Source: Microcyclospora pomicola
Lineage: Eukaryota; Ascomycota; Dothideomycetes; Capnodiales
Assembly (NCBI GenBank): GCA_002786065.1
Contig: NHNY01000004.1
Span: 930,001-994,000 of the forward strand
DNA length: 64,000 nucleotides
Reading direction: 5' to 3'
This document shows, in pieces, positions 1 to 9,692 of this stretch. The translations under genes were made by a program, and so were the position numbers. Below the pieces are notes generated by a model. It was not told the DNA's origin and did no database searches. It saw only the letters and a list, made by a program, of their open reading frames with translations. Numbering within the stretch: the stretch's first letter is position 1; every line of letters begins with the position of its first letter.

Positions 1-1571
1 CAGCACCAGACCGTATCGCCCTTGTTGCCGAGGCCGAGCGCGACCAGCGGGCTCAGCGGCACGGGCTCGTACAGCCAGATGCCGCCACGGGCGAAGTCAT
101 CTACGAGCAAGGGCGCGGTGTGGTACATCCAGACCAAGGCGGCGGTGTAGTTGAGGGCGTGCTTGACGACGGTGGGGACGTGCTGTGAGATGCCGATGCG
201 GCGTAGTAGGGCCTTGATGGCGGTTTCGGCCGTGATGCCGACGAACTGCAGCAGGAAGAAGGCCATGGGGCCGCGGAGAGGCCGCGTGTCGCCGAGCTGC
301 GTGTAGCTGCCGGCGGCATGCAGGAAGCCCGAGATGAAGAAGCCGATGAAGAGCGAGAGCGTCTTGCCGAGCATCGAACGCTTGTCGATATGCAGGTGAT
401 GCAGCACGACGGTCGCCGGCGGCTCGAAGACGAAGCGGAAGACCTGATGCCACCAGCCGCCCCACCAGCCTGCCATGCCGCGCTCGCCGACGATGCTGAA
501 GCGACCGAACATGTTGGCGGGGTTCATCCAGGGCTCGCCGCGCACGCCGTACCATTTGGGTCCGAGGACGCCGCACATGAAGATAGGGCCGAGCGCGAAG
601 ATCTGCCGCAACGCGAAGTAGACGGCGAGGAGCTGGGTGAGTAGGCGGTATGATTGAAGGAGGACTGGAGATGCACGTATGAGAGAAGGGAGGTGTCTGG
701 GGCCGGGACAATCGATGTAACCCCAAAAGTGTGGGTCGTGCCGCATCAAGGCTTTGATCACGTCGAGGGCGACGTAGCAGATGACCACGGAGGATATGGC
801 GTCTTTGAGGAGAGCGGAGCGGTTGCTGTGTCGACGGATCCCTGTGCGACTGGTTGTGTGCGGCTCGGATTGTTCAACGATGTCGGCATCGACACCGTGT
901 TTGAGTTGCATGTCCACCCATTTCGGGGGCGAAGGGATCCCGGCAATCTGCCAGTTCCAGCCAATGCCACGGAAGCTGAAGAAGAGGTCTGATATCCAGT
1001 CGACACGTTTGATCAGAGAATCCGCAGGGTATGATTGCCAGTATAAAGGCCCTCTGGGTATTGAAGGAATCTCGAGCGTCGACGCCAGGTTCGACGGCTT
1101 GCGAGGCTGTTTGCGTTGGACAGCAACTCCTTCTGCTGGACTTTGCTTGCCGTTCAATGTGGTGGACAAGTTTCCGGGTACGGATGACTGCTCCGGGCCT
1201 TCATTTTCTGATCGTTCAATCCGCCGAAAATCCGTCTGACAATCGCTTGCTATCATGATCGCAAAGACATATGAGCAACCAAACGCGGACATGATTCCAA
1301 TGCCAAAGCCCGCAGCAATATTTCGAGATCGATTTGTGATCGTACACCATAGCTGGAAGGCACATAGCCAAACGAATACGGGGTATCGTAGACGTGTCAG
1401 CCAAGGTGAGCCTCGATGATCGATAAGTAGATAGCCTAGTACAATCGCTATGCCGACGGAAATTCCAGGATATGTGAAAGGGAGAGCTTCGCCAGAATCG
1501 ATGAGTCGCTCGTAGATCGAATTGTAGTATTGGGAAACCTCATGAGGTGAGTTTAGACCTGGTGGCAACAT
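1..1571 (-). CDS. Wax-synthase-like membrane O-acyltransferase, C-terminus cut by window edge
   Basis: An uninterrupted frame runs from an ATG at 1571 to the left edge (over 520 codons, no stop seen), so the 3' end lies outside. Near residues 360-380 it carries the fungal wax-synthase-domain signature WWGGWWHQVFR, followed by a glycine/histidine segment (FFISGFLHAAG) holding the likely catalytic His. Several hydrophobic stretches lie on both sides, starting about residue 30. The family is the MBOAT-like wax synthase/TRI7 group, which transfers acyl or acetyl groups to lipid alcohols or secondary metabolites in the ER membrane; the substrate cannot be told here. No cluster partner is adjacent. 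The 3' half uses mostly G/C-ending codons, unlike the 5' half. Family assignment is good; specific function is unknown. Confidence 0.85.
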   Translation of the reverse strand, partial: MLPPGLNSPHEVSQYYNSIYERLIDSGEALPFTYPGISVGIAIVLGYLLIDHRGSPWLTRLRYPVFVWLCAFQLWCTITNRSRNIAAGFGIGIMSAFGCSYVFAIMIASDCQTDFRRIERSENEGPEQSSVPGNLSTTLNGKQSPAEGVAVQRKQPRKPSNLASTLEIPSIPRGPLYWQSYPADSLIKRVDWISDLFFSFRGIGWNWQIAGIPSPPKWVDMQLKHGVDADIVEQSEPHTTSRTGIRRHSNRSALLKDAISSVVICYVALDVIKALMRHDPHFWGYIDCPGPRHLPSLIRASPVLLQSYRLLTQLLAVYFALRQIFALGPIFMCGVLGPKWYGVRGEPWMNPANMFGRFSIVGERGMAGWWGGWWHQVFRFVFEPPATVVLHHLHIDKRSMLGKTLSLFIGFFISGFLHAAGSYTQLGDTRPLRGPMAFFLLQFVGITAETAIKALLRRIGISQHVPTVVKHALNYTAALVWMYHTAPLLVDDFARGGIWLYEPVPLSPLVALGLGNKGDTVWC

Positions 1572-2303
1572 TGCAGGAGTTGTGTGAAGTTGACCGTAGG
1601 CGAAGCTTTTAGCTTTGCTGCTTAGACTGACGTTCTTGAATTCGAACAATGTTGGAAACCATTCCCCTAAATGGATCTACTTCGATGTTAAGGTACATGT
1701 AGCTCTGTAGATTTAGTATAAGAGATTCACATAACAAAGTACCAACCTACCTTGTTACTCAGGAGGGTGTGAAAGGTAAAGGATAGAATAGAACTAGTGG
1801 CCAAAGCGTCATTACGTCTGGAATCATGTTCTAGCGGAGTCAGGTCGTCATTTTGAATCGAGGTTTCTAGCTGATACGTAGGAGTCAATACTAAACCTGG
1901 TCTCTAAGCTTCTATACGAAGGGTCAGAATTCAAATATACGTCACAGTTCACCTGACCTTATAATGAAGGTTTGCTCTATGCTATGCCAATCCTGAGTCA
2001 CGTGCTTGTTCTGAATCTACTCTGTCCTGCAAACGACAACCATGTCCACCTGCGTTGACTTCTCGCTTCATCGGCCGCGTATAGGAGATTGGAAATGCCG
2101 CTCATGTCGATCAGGGATACAGTAGAGTTCTGCCTGCCGGGTGCTGTCGAATTCCTGGAAAGGAGACTTGTTGGTGCCAGCCACAGCTGCCTCGCATACC
2201 TTATGCAGATAGGACACTATATGCTTCCCGTAAATGTCCCTGGTTCCGTGCACGAGGGTCATCGACGTAGAACTTCATCCCTACATACCACGACTCAGCG
2301 AAT
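1572..2303. other. Intergenic, divergent promoter region
   Basis: This gap lies between the divergent wax-synthase-like gene and the unrecognised gene at 2304. Short open frames occur on both strands but none has recognisable content or convincing splice signals. No RNA gene was seen. Confidence 0.6.
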
Positions 2304-3156
2304 ATGGACGATGCCCGGCGCGCCAATATTCGGACTGCACTGAAGAGATATCAGGACACCGTGCTGCAACAAAACTTGACAATGTTGCAAATCCTAGTGA
2401 ACGGCATGGCTGAACAGCCTGACGGTAATTTGGAGGAAGAAGATGCTCGAGAGCTTCGTATCGAAGCATTCGGGTCAGAATACCTCGCTGGCTGGATTCC
2501 GGAGTCTATGGTTGTCGTGCAAGACCTTCTGAAGGACGATATTCGCACTGAGTTAGTCTCGGAGTATTCGCTCCATGGAACCATCGACCACCCAATAGAT
2601 CCGGAAGAAAGGAATGCTTGGTTCAGTGAACTCCGTGCAGGTATACGTGCTAATAGGATCTCGAAAGAATGCTTGGTTCACTAAACTCCCTATAGGTATC
2701 TCTGACCACGGGCTCCAAGATGCGTACTTCCCGCCGCCTGATCTAGAATACCTTTGCAGCATTGTATATGCTATTATTGGACCAGGGTTACCATATCACC
2801 GGCACGTAGCACAGCTGGAGTTCATATCACCTCTGAACATGCTATCAAAGCCAATTACTGGTGGACCTACGCGAGGAAGTGTGAGGACAGACCCGTGGTT
2901 GTTGTGGGAGGAATGGGACATTGTAGTCGCTTGCAAGCTTGGCGTTGGACCTCGTAGCTTCAGTGGTGCTTTTGCTGTTCTTTGCTCTTGCGAGGAGAAG
3001 GCTGAACGCAGATGGAGGTATGGCTTGTATGATGACGAATGGTACAGTGCTCTGTACGATACTGTCGAGGACTTCCTCGACTTCTATGCTCATTTCAATC
3101 AGCAGCACGAGGCGAAGGTCAGGAACGATGTAATGCGTTTAGAGGCGATGGCCTAG
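2304..3156 (+). CDS. Unrecognised protein, two exons
   Basis: I do not recognise this family. Exons 2304-2640 and 2696-3156 join to 265 residues. The N-terminal half is acidic and helical-looking; the C-terminal half is aromatic-rich (DPWLLWEEWD, RRWRYGLYDDEWY) and soluble, with no membrane segment or signal peptide. A GT-AG intron at 2641-2695 must be removed to keep one frame: exon 1 ends GCA G and exon 2 starts GT ATC, giving ELRAGISDHG. Without splicing the first frame stops at 2684. The intron coincides with an imperfect tandem duplication, so it may be newly gained, or the gene may be recently frameshifted. It sits between a wax-synthase-like gene and DRG1, with no functional hint from the context. 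Confidence 0.6.
2594..2700 (+). repeat. Imperfect ~50-bp tandem duplication spanning an intron
   Basis: Copy 1 (about 2594-2644) and copy 2 (about 2646-2699) share AATGCTTGGTTCA, AACTCC and a terminal AGGTAT, and with a 3-nt indel also the upstream AATAG. The matching points lie 55 nt apart. Over the last 32 positions before the shared GTAT, 26 are identical. Translated in their own frames the copies read ERNAWFSELRAGI and RKNAWFTKLPIGI, so the second copy was once coding. Confidence 0.8.
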
Positions 3157-3632
3157 GTGATTCGAGACGTATAGAATCCGAATGCCATTACCTCGTGCAC
3201 CATATCGAAACACAGTGGTAATGAAATGTTGATATATGAGCTATAATTCAGCACAAGCATGATCGATCACTTTCACATGATCAACAGCTCCGCTATTCTT
3301 AGCCAGTACTTCGCCGAAAGCATTTGACGCAGGCAAAACTCTCTACCAGTGTCTGTCAGTCAAAGCAAGGGGTACTTTGGGGATGCAGTAAACCGTTGTC
3401 GTGATCAACCTACTGTGCTCGGGTTCGAATGCAGGAACGCTGTTCTAAAGACAACTTCAATTGTCTTTAGTGCAGTGACGAAATGGGGGGTCCAGGAATT
3501 TGAGCTGTTCACGTGATCATCGAACTGCATCGCTTTACTGAGTTTGACAAGTGAAGACGGAAAGTCGTCGACCCTTCGTATACATAAAGTGCAGTCGAAG
3601 AACGTAGTCAGGACTGACTGACCGCCGCAAAG
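3157..3632. other. Intergenic, DRG1 promoter region
   Basis: No gene is seen. The stretch holds a perfect inverted repeat at 3445-3470 (listed separately) and the presumed promoter of the GTPase gene that starts at 3633. Confidence 0.6.
3445..3470. repeat. Perfect 10-bp inverted repeat, 6-nt loop
   Basis: The arms CTAAAGACAA and TTGTCTTTAG flank CTTCAA. It lies about 160 nt upstream of the DRG1 ATG and about 290 nt past the preceding stop. It could form a transcript hairpin or be a dyad protein-binding site; the role is unknown. Confidence 0.75.
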
Positions 3633-5037
3633 ATGGTGAACATCACAGAAAAGATCAAGGAGTAAGCGAGTTCGAAATTCTGCGAATATGGCAAAGCCGA
3701 CTCTGACGGCTAGTCAGGATCGAGGAGGAGATGAGAAGGACACAAAGTAAGGGGTTCCACCACCCACGGCCTTCACCAAACACTGACGCCGTGGAGAGAA
3801 CAAGGCGACTGAGTATCACTTGGGACTACTGAAAGGGTAAGTTGACTTCCTTTGTATGCAAACTTATGAGTCAGGCTAATTTGGTTAGCAAACTCGCTCG
3901 ACTTCGTGCACAGCTTCTTGAACCTGGCCCGGGTGCGGGTAGTGCAGGTGGTACTGGATTCGATGTCTCTAAGTCGGGCGATGCGCGCATAGCTCTCGTC
4001 GGATTCCCATCAGTGGGCAAATCGACCTTCCTGTCAAAAGTCACCAAAACGAAGTCTGAGGTCGCAGCATACTCCTTCACGACGCTCACAGCGATTCCCG
4101 GTGTGCTAGAGTATGGAGGTGCAGAGATTCAGGTCCTTGATCTGCCGGGTATCATCGAGGGCGCAGCAGAAGGCAAAGGCCGCGGTCGACAGGTCATCTC
4201 AGCAGCCAAGGTCCATATACCTGGAAACGTATGGTTGTAAAGAAGTGCTGACCCTCACTCTAGACAAGTGATATGATTCTGATGGTACTTGATGCCACGA
4301 AACGTGCTGAACAACGAGCTCTGCTTGAAGCAGAGTTAGAGGCTGTCGGAATTCGCCTTAACCAGGATCCGCCCAACATCTATTTAAAATCAAAGAAAGC
4401 AGGAGGTATGAAGATCACATTTTCTGCTCCGCCAAAGAATCTTGACGAGAAGATGCTCTACAACATCCTGCGCGATTACAAGATTCTTAACTGTGAGGTC
4501 CTTGTGCGGGACGAGAACGGTAAGCCCTCCACCCCGTCTCTGCAGTAATAATAAGGCGAACGCACTGACATTGTTATAGCAACTATCGACCAATTCATCG
4601 ATGTCATCATGAAAGATCACCGAACTTACATCAAATGTCTATATGTCTACAACAAGATCGATAGTGTTTCACTTGAGTTCTTGGACAAGCTAGCCCATGA
4701 GCCCAACACAGTGGTGATGAGCTGTGAGCTGGATCTCAACATCAACGAGGTCGTCGATCGATGCTGGGATGAGCTACGCTTGATCCGCATTTACACGAAG
4801 CGAAAAGGCATTGACCCTGACTTCAGCGAAGCCTTGATCGTTCGGAACAACAGCACGATTGAGGATGTCTGTGATCACATCCATCGGACCCTGAAGGAAA
4901 GTTTCAAGTACGCACTGGTGTGGGGAGCGAGCGCCAGACATGTGCCGCAAAGGGTTGGATTGGCACATGTGGTGTCGGATGAAGATGTGGTCAGCATCGT
5001 CGGCACCAAGAGCGGACTGGCTGCCACTACCAAGTAG
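3633..5037 (+). CDS. RBG1: Developmentally regulated GTP-binding protein 1 (Rbg1/DRG1)
   Basis: This is a translation-associated GTPase of the OBG/DRG class that binds ribosomes with its partner Tma46/DFRP1. Six exons (3633-3661, 3718-3746, 3797-3836, 3889-4210, 4264-4519, 4580-5037) give 377 residues, close to yeast Rbg1 (369). The order is an N-terminal helical region ([10 protein letters not shown], then [13 protein letters not shown]), P-loop GFPSVGKS, switch II DLPGI, an S5D2L-like insert, NKID for guanine specificity, and a C-terminal TGS domain ending in [20 protein letters not shown]. The small 5' exons were set by matching the DRG1 N-terminus. Intron 4 (4211-4263) has an atypical donor, GTCCAT, but its removal gives the conserved AAKTSDMI. 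It looks complete and functional. Confidence 0.95.
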
Positions 5038-5624
5038 CGTTGTAAGCTGAGCAAAACAACGTCTTCCCATACAAAACCAATACTCTAGATCACCGTCTTC
5101 TCCTCCCATTGACTGGATACGCGATCTAATGGTGGCCATACACCCAGATATAGACGAGTGGTGATCGGTTGAACACCGTGGCCAGTATGCATACATGTAC
5201 AATGGTTTCTGGTCGAAACGGTCCCCTCTCTACGAATTCGCATCTGCGGACCTTACTTCGAATATAATAAGTGCTGCTTGAGACGCGACCGATGCTCAGA
5301 TGTCAGATAGACCCTGGTGGGATTTATCTCAGACAGCTCCTAGCTCAGAACTTGCCTGGCGGCTATCAACACAAATCTGCAATTGATCTGGAGAGTTCTA
5401 CCACGAGGAACTTCTGGCAGTATAAAGTTTTCTAAACAAGGTCGGCCAATACCTGGATTTGTCAATGTTCAATGGACACCTACCTTAGGTAGCCAAGATC
5501 TTGCTGCATCTCCTAGAAAGCTGGCTTATGTAATACGTCTCAACAGTAACCCCGAAGATCTGCCGCTCGTCAGAATAATTTGACGCTACGAAAGTTTTAT
5601 GGACTTGCTTCACCACCCGCAGTC
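5038..5624. other. Intergenic, no gene seen
   Basis: This contains the DRG1 3' end and the FCF2 promoter. An open frame at 5383-5583 begins with a non-ATG codon and has no recognisable content. Confidence 0.6.
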
Positions 5625-6521
5625 ATGGCGGTCAGCACTTCAGCTCCGGGAGATCTGACAGACGATCAGATCGATGCCCTGCTTTCCAGAGCGGCGGCAC
5701 GTCTGGCGCAAGCTCCCAACGGTGCTCTCGCCGAGCGGGATCAGAAGTTCACATTTCCGAAGCTCAACACCGGTGCCCTTGCACAGCCGTATATCACAAC
5801 GGGCAATGGCGTCGCCCAGCTTGACTCGGCACGACTACTGGAGAGTAAAGTGAGGCAGCAAGCAGATGGCGTTCGAAGGGTTGAGGACCCGGTTGCTGCG
5901 AAGAAGCTTGCACTTGAGGTATGCATACATCTACACTGGCTTTACCCACCTGTCTATGAGGAAAATAATCCCAATATCATATCATCTCGAGCGGAGTCGG
6001 GGCACCGTTTTGGTGTCTTTCTGCATTTGTGGGAGCTTATTATCATAGTTACTCTGAGACATTTTGTCATTCACTCGCTTTTTCATCATTTTGTCGCGAG
6101 TCTGATCTTGAGCTGACTGTGATGACTGCAGGAGAAGAAGGCCACAGCTGGGAATGATTGGTACAATCTCCCGCGCACGGATCTTACACCGGAGCTCAAG
6201 CGTGATCTCCAGCTGCTCAAGATGCGAAATGTGCTCGATCCGCACAGACATTACAAGAAAGATGGTGGGAAGATGAAGGCACCCGAATACAGTCAAGTGG
6301 GAACGATTGTGGAAGGCCCGACGGAGTTCTTCTCTGGCAGAATCGAGAACAAGCAAAGGAGGAAGACCATCGTCGAAGAGGTTCTTGCTGGTGAGAAGAA
6401 TACAGGACGCTTCAAGCGAAAGTATGGAGAGTTGCAAGACAAGAAAACGAGCGGCAAGAAGTCATTCTACAAAGCGCTCAAAGACAAGAGGAAGTCGGGG
6501 AAGATGAAGGGCGCCGGTTGA
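5625..6521 (+). CDS. FCF2: rRNA-processing protein Fcf2
   Basis: Fcf2 is a nucleolar SSU-processome factor needed for early cleavages that release 18S rRNA. Exons 5625-5918 and 6132-6521 (intron of 213 nt, GTATGC...CTGCAG) give 227 residues. The conserved Fcf2 domain fills the second exon: NDWYNLPRTDLTPELKRDL, then RNVLDPHRHYKKD, EYSQVGTIVEG, and a basic tail (KKSFYKALKDKRKSGKMK). The N-terminal third is variable and Ala-rich, as usual in the family. The ATG at 5625 was chosen because the in-frame codon further upstream is a TTG. It converges on PNP1, whose stop lies only 83 bp away, so the two 3' UTRs probably overlap. Confidence 0.93.
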
Positions 6522-6604
6522 AAGGTCATCATGATCGATGCTTTTATTTCATGAAGTCGTGTGTTGCGCTGTACTGCACACGCCACTGTAGCCGTTCGGA
6601 GGCT

Positions 6605-7756
6605 TCACATATCGGACACTATCCGCAAGATCAATGCTTGCATGTCTGCAGCCGCCTGCCGTCCAGCTTCGAGAACCTCCGCATGGTTTGCGCTACCACG
6701 ACTGAGATGTGCTTCCAACTCCGCCGGAGTCAAGCCTTGCAACTCAGGCGCATCAGCCCGAATGGCAGGCTCGAGCACTGCCTTGTTCGTCACCAGGCTG
6801 AATGCTAGCACCTTCATCCCGCCGTGTCTTGCTACAACGACCTCCGGCACCGTCGACATACCGACCACATCCGCGCCGAGCTGTCGAAGCATCCTACACT
6901 CAGCACGTGTTTCATACGTGGGACCCGCTACAAAGGCATATACGCCTTCATGTAGCCTTCTTTCACTGGGCACTTGCTGTCGAATCTCCCGCCATGCACG
7001 GTGTGCAGCCTGGCGAAGAGCAATGTCATACGCATCGCTCAATGCGGGGAACCTGACACCGAACTCTTCATCGTTCGGCCCACGAAGTGGACTGAACCCT
7101 ACGAGGCCTGCGAGGTTGAGATGGTCGTTCAGACATACGATATCGCCAACAGAGTAATCGGGATCCAGTCCTCCCGCAGCATTTGTGAGTAACATGGTCT
7201 GCACACCCAAGACTTTGCAGACACGAGTGGCAAACGTGACAAGATCCATCGTGTAGCCTTCGTAGAAACTGAATGAAAATGGAAGATAAGTCTGTGCATA
7301 TTGTATCGAGCTACATGGTGATTCTACGTACTGTGCTCTGCCGACCAACAACACCACCGGCACTCGCTTGGACCCGATAGTGCTGAAGATAAGCTTGCCT
7401 TCATGACCCGGTACTGCTCTTCTGTTAGTCTCACATTGTTTATGTCCGTCCTCACGGTAAAACTGAGACGGATACCGACCACTTGACACGGGAAAGTTAG
7501 GCACGTCTTTATACTCCCACGTCTCCCGCTCCACATTCACCGTCTCCACGAGTCCGCCCAGACCCGAGCCACAGACAATGGCAACACGCGGCCGTGCCAG
7601 CTCAGCAGGCAGATGAGCGCGCAAGAACTCGACCGTCTCAGCCGCCCGTGCTGACGCCGAGGTGGCCATCTGGGACTCGTCGTGGGCGTCCTGGAAACTA
7701 TGGTGCAGATGCGTCACCGAGTGATAAAGCGAGGCGGCGTGGTGAAGCAGTTCCAT
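6605..7756 (-). CDS. PNP1: Purine nucleoside phosphorylase
   Basis: This enzyme splits inosine and guanosine with phosphate for purine salvage in the cytosol. The frame is open throughout, but family comparison shows two in-frame introns: 7479-7414 (66 nt) and 7331-7269 (63 nt). Their removal restores FPVSSVPGHEGKL and LVGRAHFYEGYTMD, giving 340 residues. Visible motifs are CGSGLGGL (phosphate loop), PGHEG, GRAHFYEG, LLTNAAGG, AGPTYETRAE with the purine-binding Glu, and VGMSTVPE followed by SLVTNKA. The first intron uses an unusual donor (GTCGGT). An unspliced transcript would insert 22 or 21 residues without a stop, so retention would not trigger decay. The start at 7756 is the first ATG of the frame; a second Met (MATSAS) lies 29 residues later. 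Confidence 0.93.
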   Translation of the reverse strand: MELLHHAASLYHSVTHLHHSFQDAHDESQMATSASARAAETVEFLRAHLPAELARPRVAIVCGSGLGGLVETVNVERETWEYKDVPNFPVSSGRYPSQFYREDGHKQCETNRRAVPGHEGKLIFSTIGSKRVPVVLLVGRAQYVESPCSSIQYAQTYLPFSFSFYEGYTMDLVTFATRVCKVLGVQTMLLTNAAGGLDPDYSVGDIVCLNDHLNLAGLVGFSPLRGPNDEEFGVRFPALSDAYDIALRQAAHRAWREIRQQVPSERRLHEGVYAFVAGPTYETRAECRMLRQLGADVVGMSTVPEVVVARHGGMKVLAFSLVTNKAVLEPAIRADAPELQGLTPAELEAHLSRGSANHAEVLEAGRQAAADMQALILRIVSDM

Positions 7757-8028
7757 GTGAATACTGGTCGTGCTGCTTTACAACCTTAGGACCTTTGTTG
7801 CTGCTGAGATGAAAGTCTGCAGCTGCTCTGTAGATGTAGTTACTTGCTCTCAGGTGGAGGAGATGTGGTCGATATGAGAGTTTAAATCACTGGGTGAAGG
7901 TGGACGTTCGTTGATGTGTGCTTGAGTTGCGGCGAAGTTTAGCCGTGGAAGGAGGAGGACATCCGCATTATTATTCTTAGAGACTGGGGGAGTGCTGCAT
8001 TGGACTTCATGGTCATTGGGAGTTGAGG
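7757..8028. promoter_or_regulatory. Shared divergent promoter, PNP1 / uS10m
   Basis: These 272 bp separate two divergent start codons, so both core promoters must lie here. No motif stands out. Confidence 0.5.
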
Positions 8029-9402
8029 ATGACTACACCCATGAATGCGAGATCGCTTGTGCGAGCGACCAAGAAGCTACGGGTGAGATATAATGACCTT
8101 CGGAGTGACGGCCAAGGGAGCAATGCTGATGTGATGTGCGCGCAGCCTTCACGATCGAGCCAACAAGCCGTCACACGACACTTCCATCAGACTGGCACCC
8201 GCTCGCAACCAGCAGCAGAGGTTGTTGGCACCTCTGGCTCAGCAGGAGTCCCCATCGAAGCTGTGTTGTCTTCGAAACCACCGCCGACAGAGAGTCATAT
8301 TCCACTATCCGTCGCTCAAAATGAAATACAGTCTATTCGTCTCCCTCGAGCAGTCCAGGCAACATACCTCGCGCCTCTCCGGCGGAAAGCCATCCACGAG
8401 ACCCCCGTTTGCGATCTACAGCTGAGATCCTACTCGGTGCGAAATCTGGAGGCCTTCGCAGACTTCGCCTTGCGCGCAGCATATTATCTCAATCTCCCAG
8501 CAAAAGGGCCCGTACCACTGCCACGCATCACAGAACGATGGACCGTCCCACGATCCAATTTCATCTTCAAGAAGAGTCAGGAGAACTTTGAGCGGATCAC
8601 GCTGCGGCGGCTGATCCAGATCCAGGACGGACATGCAGAGACGGTAGCGATCTGGTTGGGGTTTCTGCAGAAGTATTCGTACTACGGCATCGGCATGAAG
8701 GCGAACGTGTTCGAGCATGGCGGATTGGATGTGGCGAAGGATATGGACCGGGAAGCAGGCCGGATCGAGCAAGTGCTGGGCATGAACCAAGGCGCGGTAC
8801 GCGGCCGCAGCGACAAGGAACGGGATGTGCTGAAAAAGCTGAAGCTACGGAGCGGACCCCTGGCCACGAGCATGTTTGAGGAGTCGTTCAAGTCGGCCTA
8901 CGGCGCCAATGCACCCATGGCTGCCGCACAGGGCGCCAAACTCGCGAACGAGAGATTTCCTGCGATCAGTCTTGCAGATGCGACTGCGCAGACAAGCGAG
9001 GAGGCGGAGCCCTTCCCAATGGATCAGTGGGAGCTGACACGGAAAGAGGCTATCCTTCCGGAGGGTTACCAGAACCTGCGATCCTTGACCTCAGCCGCAG
9101 AACGGCGACAGCTCAAGGAAGAAGGCCGATGCCTGCGATGTCGCGAACATGGTCACAGCGCGATCGACGAGGCATGCCCGCTGTATCACGTCAGCCCGCC
9201 CACACGGTCGACGGAGAAGAAAGCCGCCGCCCCGCCGAGAGATTCTTACACGCTTCCGCAAAAGTTCCAGAAACTCGGCAAGCTGAAGCGGTCAGAGAAG
9301 ACGGCGCTCAAGAAGGAGGGCAAGTGTGTCCGATGTCGGCAGGCTGGGCACAGGGCGGGCGATGAGGCGTGTCCGTTGCATCACTTGAAGCCGGAGGCGT
9401 GA
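8029..9402 (+). CDS. RSM10: Mitochondrial ribosomal protein uS10m (Rsm10) with C-terminal zinc knuckles
   Basis: The protein belongs to the mitochondrial small subunit. The frame opens with TTG at 8023; the ATG at 8029 is the likely start. A 63-nt in-frame intron (8083-8145, GTGAGA...GCGCAG, branch CTGAT) probably interrupts an Arg-rich targeting presequence; spliced length is 436 residues. The uS10 fold spans roughly residues 95-215 (DLQLRSYSVRNLEAFADF, then FIFKKSQENFERITLRRLIQ). The remaining ~220 residues are unusual: a linker, then two copies of a ~50-residue module, each ending in a CX2CX4HX6C knuckle (CLRCREHGH...CPLYH and CVRCRQAGH...CPLHH). The CPL[YH]H ending resembles TAF1-type knuckles. 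Yeast Rsm10 has no such tail. The core identity is firm; the tail's role is unknown. Confidence 0.9.
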   Translation: MTTPMNARSLVRATKKLRVRYNDLRSDGQGSNADVMCAQPSRSSQQAVTRHFHQTGTRSQPAAEVVGTSGSAGVPIEAVLSSKPPPTESHIPLSVAQNEIQSIRLPRAVQATYLAPLRRKAIHETPVCDLQLRSYSVRNLEAFADFALRAAYYLNLPAKGPVPLPRITERWTVPRSNFIFKKSQENFERITLRRLIQIQDGHAETVAIWLGFLQKYSYYGIGMKANVFEHGGLDVAKDMDREAGRIEQVLGMNQGAVRGRSDKERDVLKKLKLRSGPLATSMFEESFKSAYGANAPMAAAQGAKLANERFPAISLADATAQTSEEAEPFPMDQWELTRKEAILPEGYQNLRSLTSAAERRQLKEEGRCLRCREHGHSAIDEACPLYHVSPPTRSTEKKAAAPPRDSYTLPQKFQKLGKLKRSEKTALKKEGKCVRCRQAGHRAGDEACPLHHLKPEA

Positions 9403-9692
9403 GCTGCAATGCTTAAGATAGAATTGTAGTGTATAGAAGCAGTGAGATGCTGATGAGTCTAGAGCCGAGACACTTGTATAGCAAACAATGTAAGACTATC
9501 CGAGATACGCAACCTCCCAGAAACAAAGCCTGTCTAGTGAACGCCCCTGGCTGATATATCCCAAGCACGATCGATTGCGCCGCATGGCACCAAACGCCTT
9601 CTATAAAGCCCAAAGCTCCCGGTCCCGTGACAAGATGACTGCAACCCCTGTTGGCAAAAATCCACCACGATGCTCACGAATCCGCCCTCGCT
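9403..9692. other. Short convergent gap
   Basis: This is the region between the stops of RSM10 (+) and the kinase (-). It contains only presumed 3' UTRs. Confidence 0.6.

Noticed and set aside
97-726. A 209-codon Arg/His-rich minus-strand frame
   Set aside because: It overlaps the wax-synthase-like gene in another frame; the true frame has the conserved WWxxxWHQ motif.
3418-3440. GGGTTCGAAT, a tRNA B-box-like motif
   Set aside because: The flanks do not form a T-stem and no A box or acceptor stem lies at the right distance.
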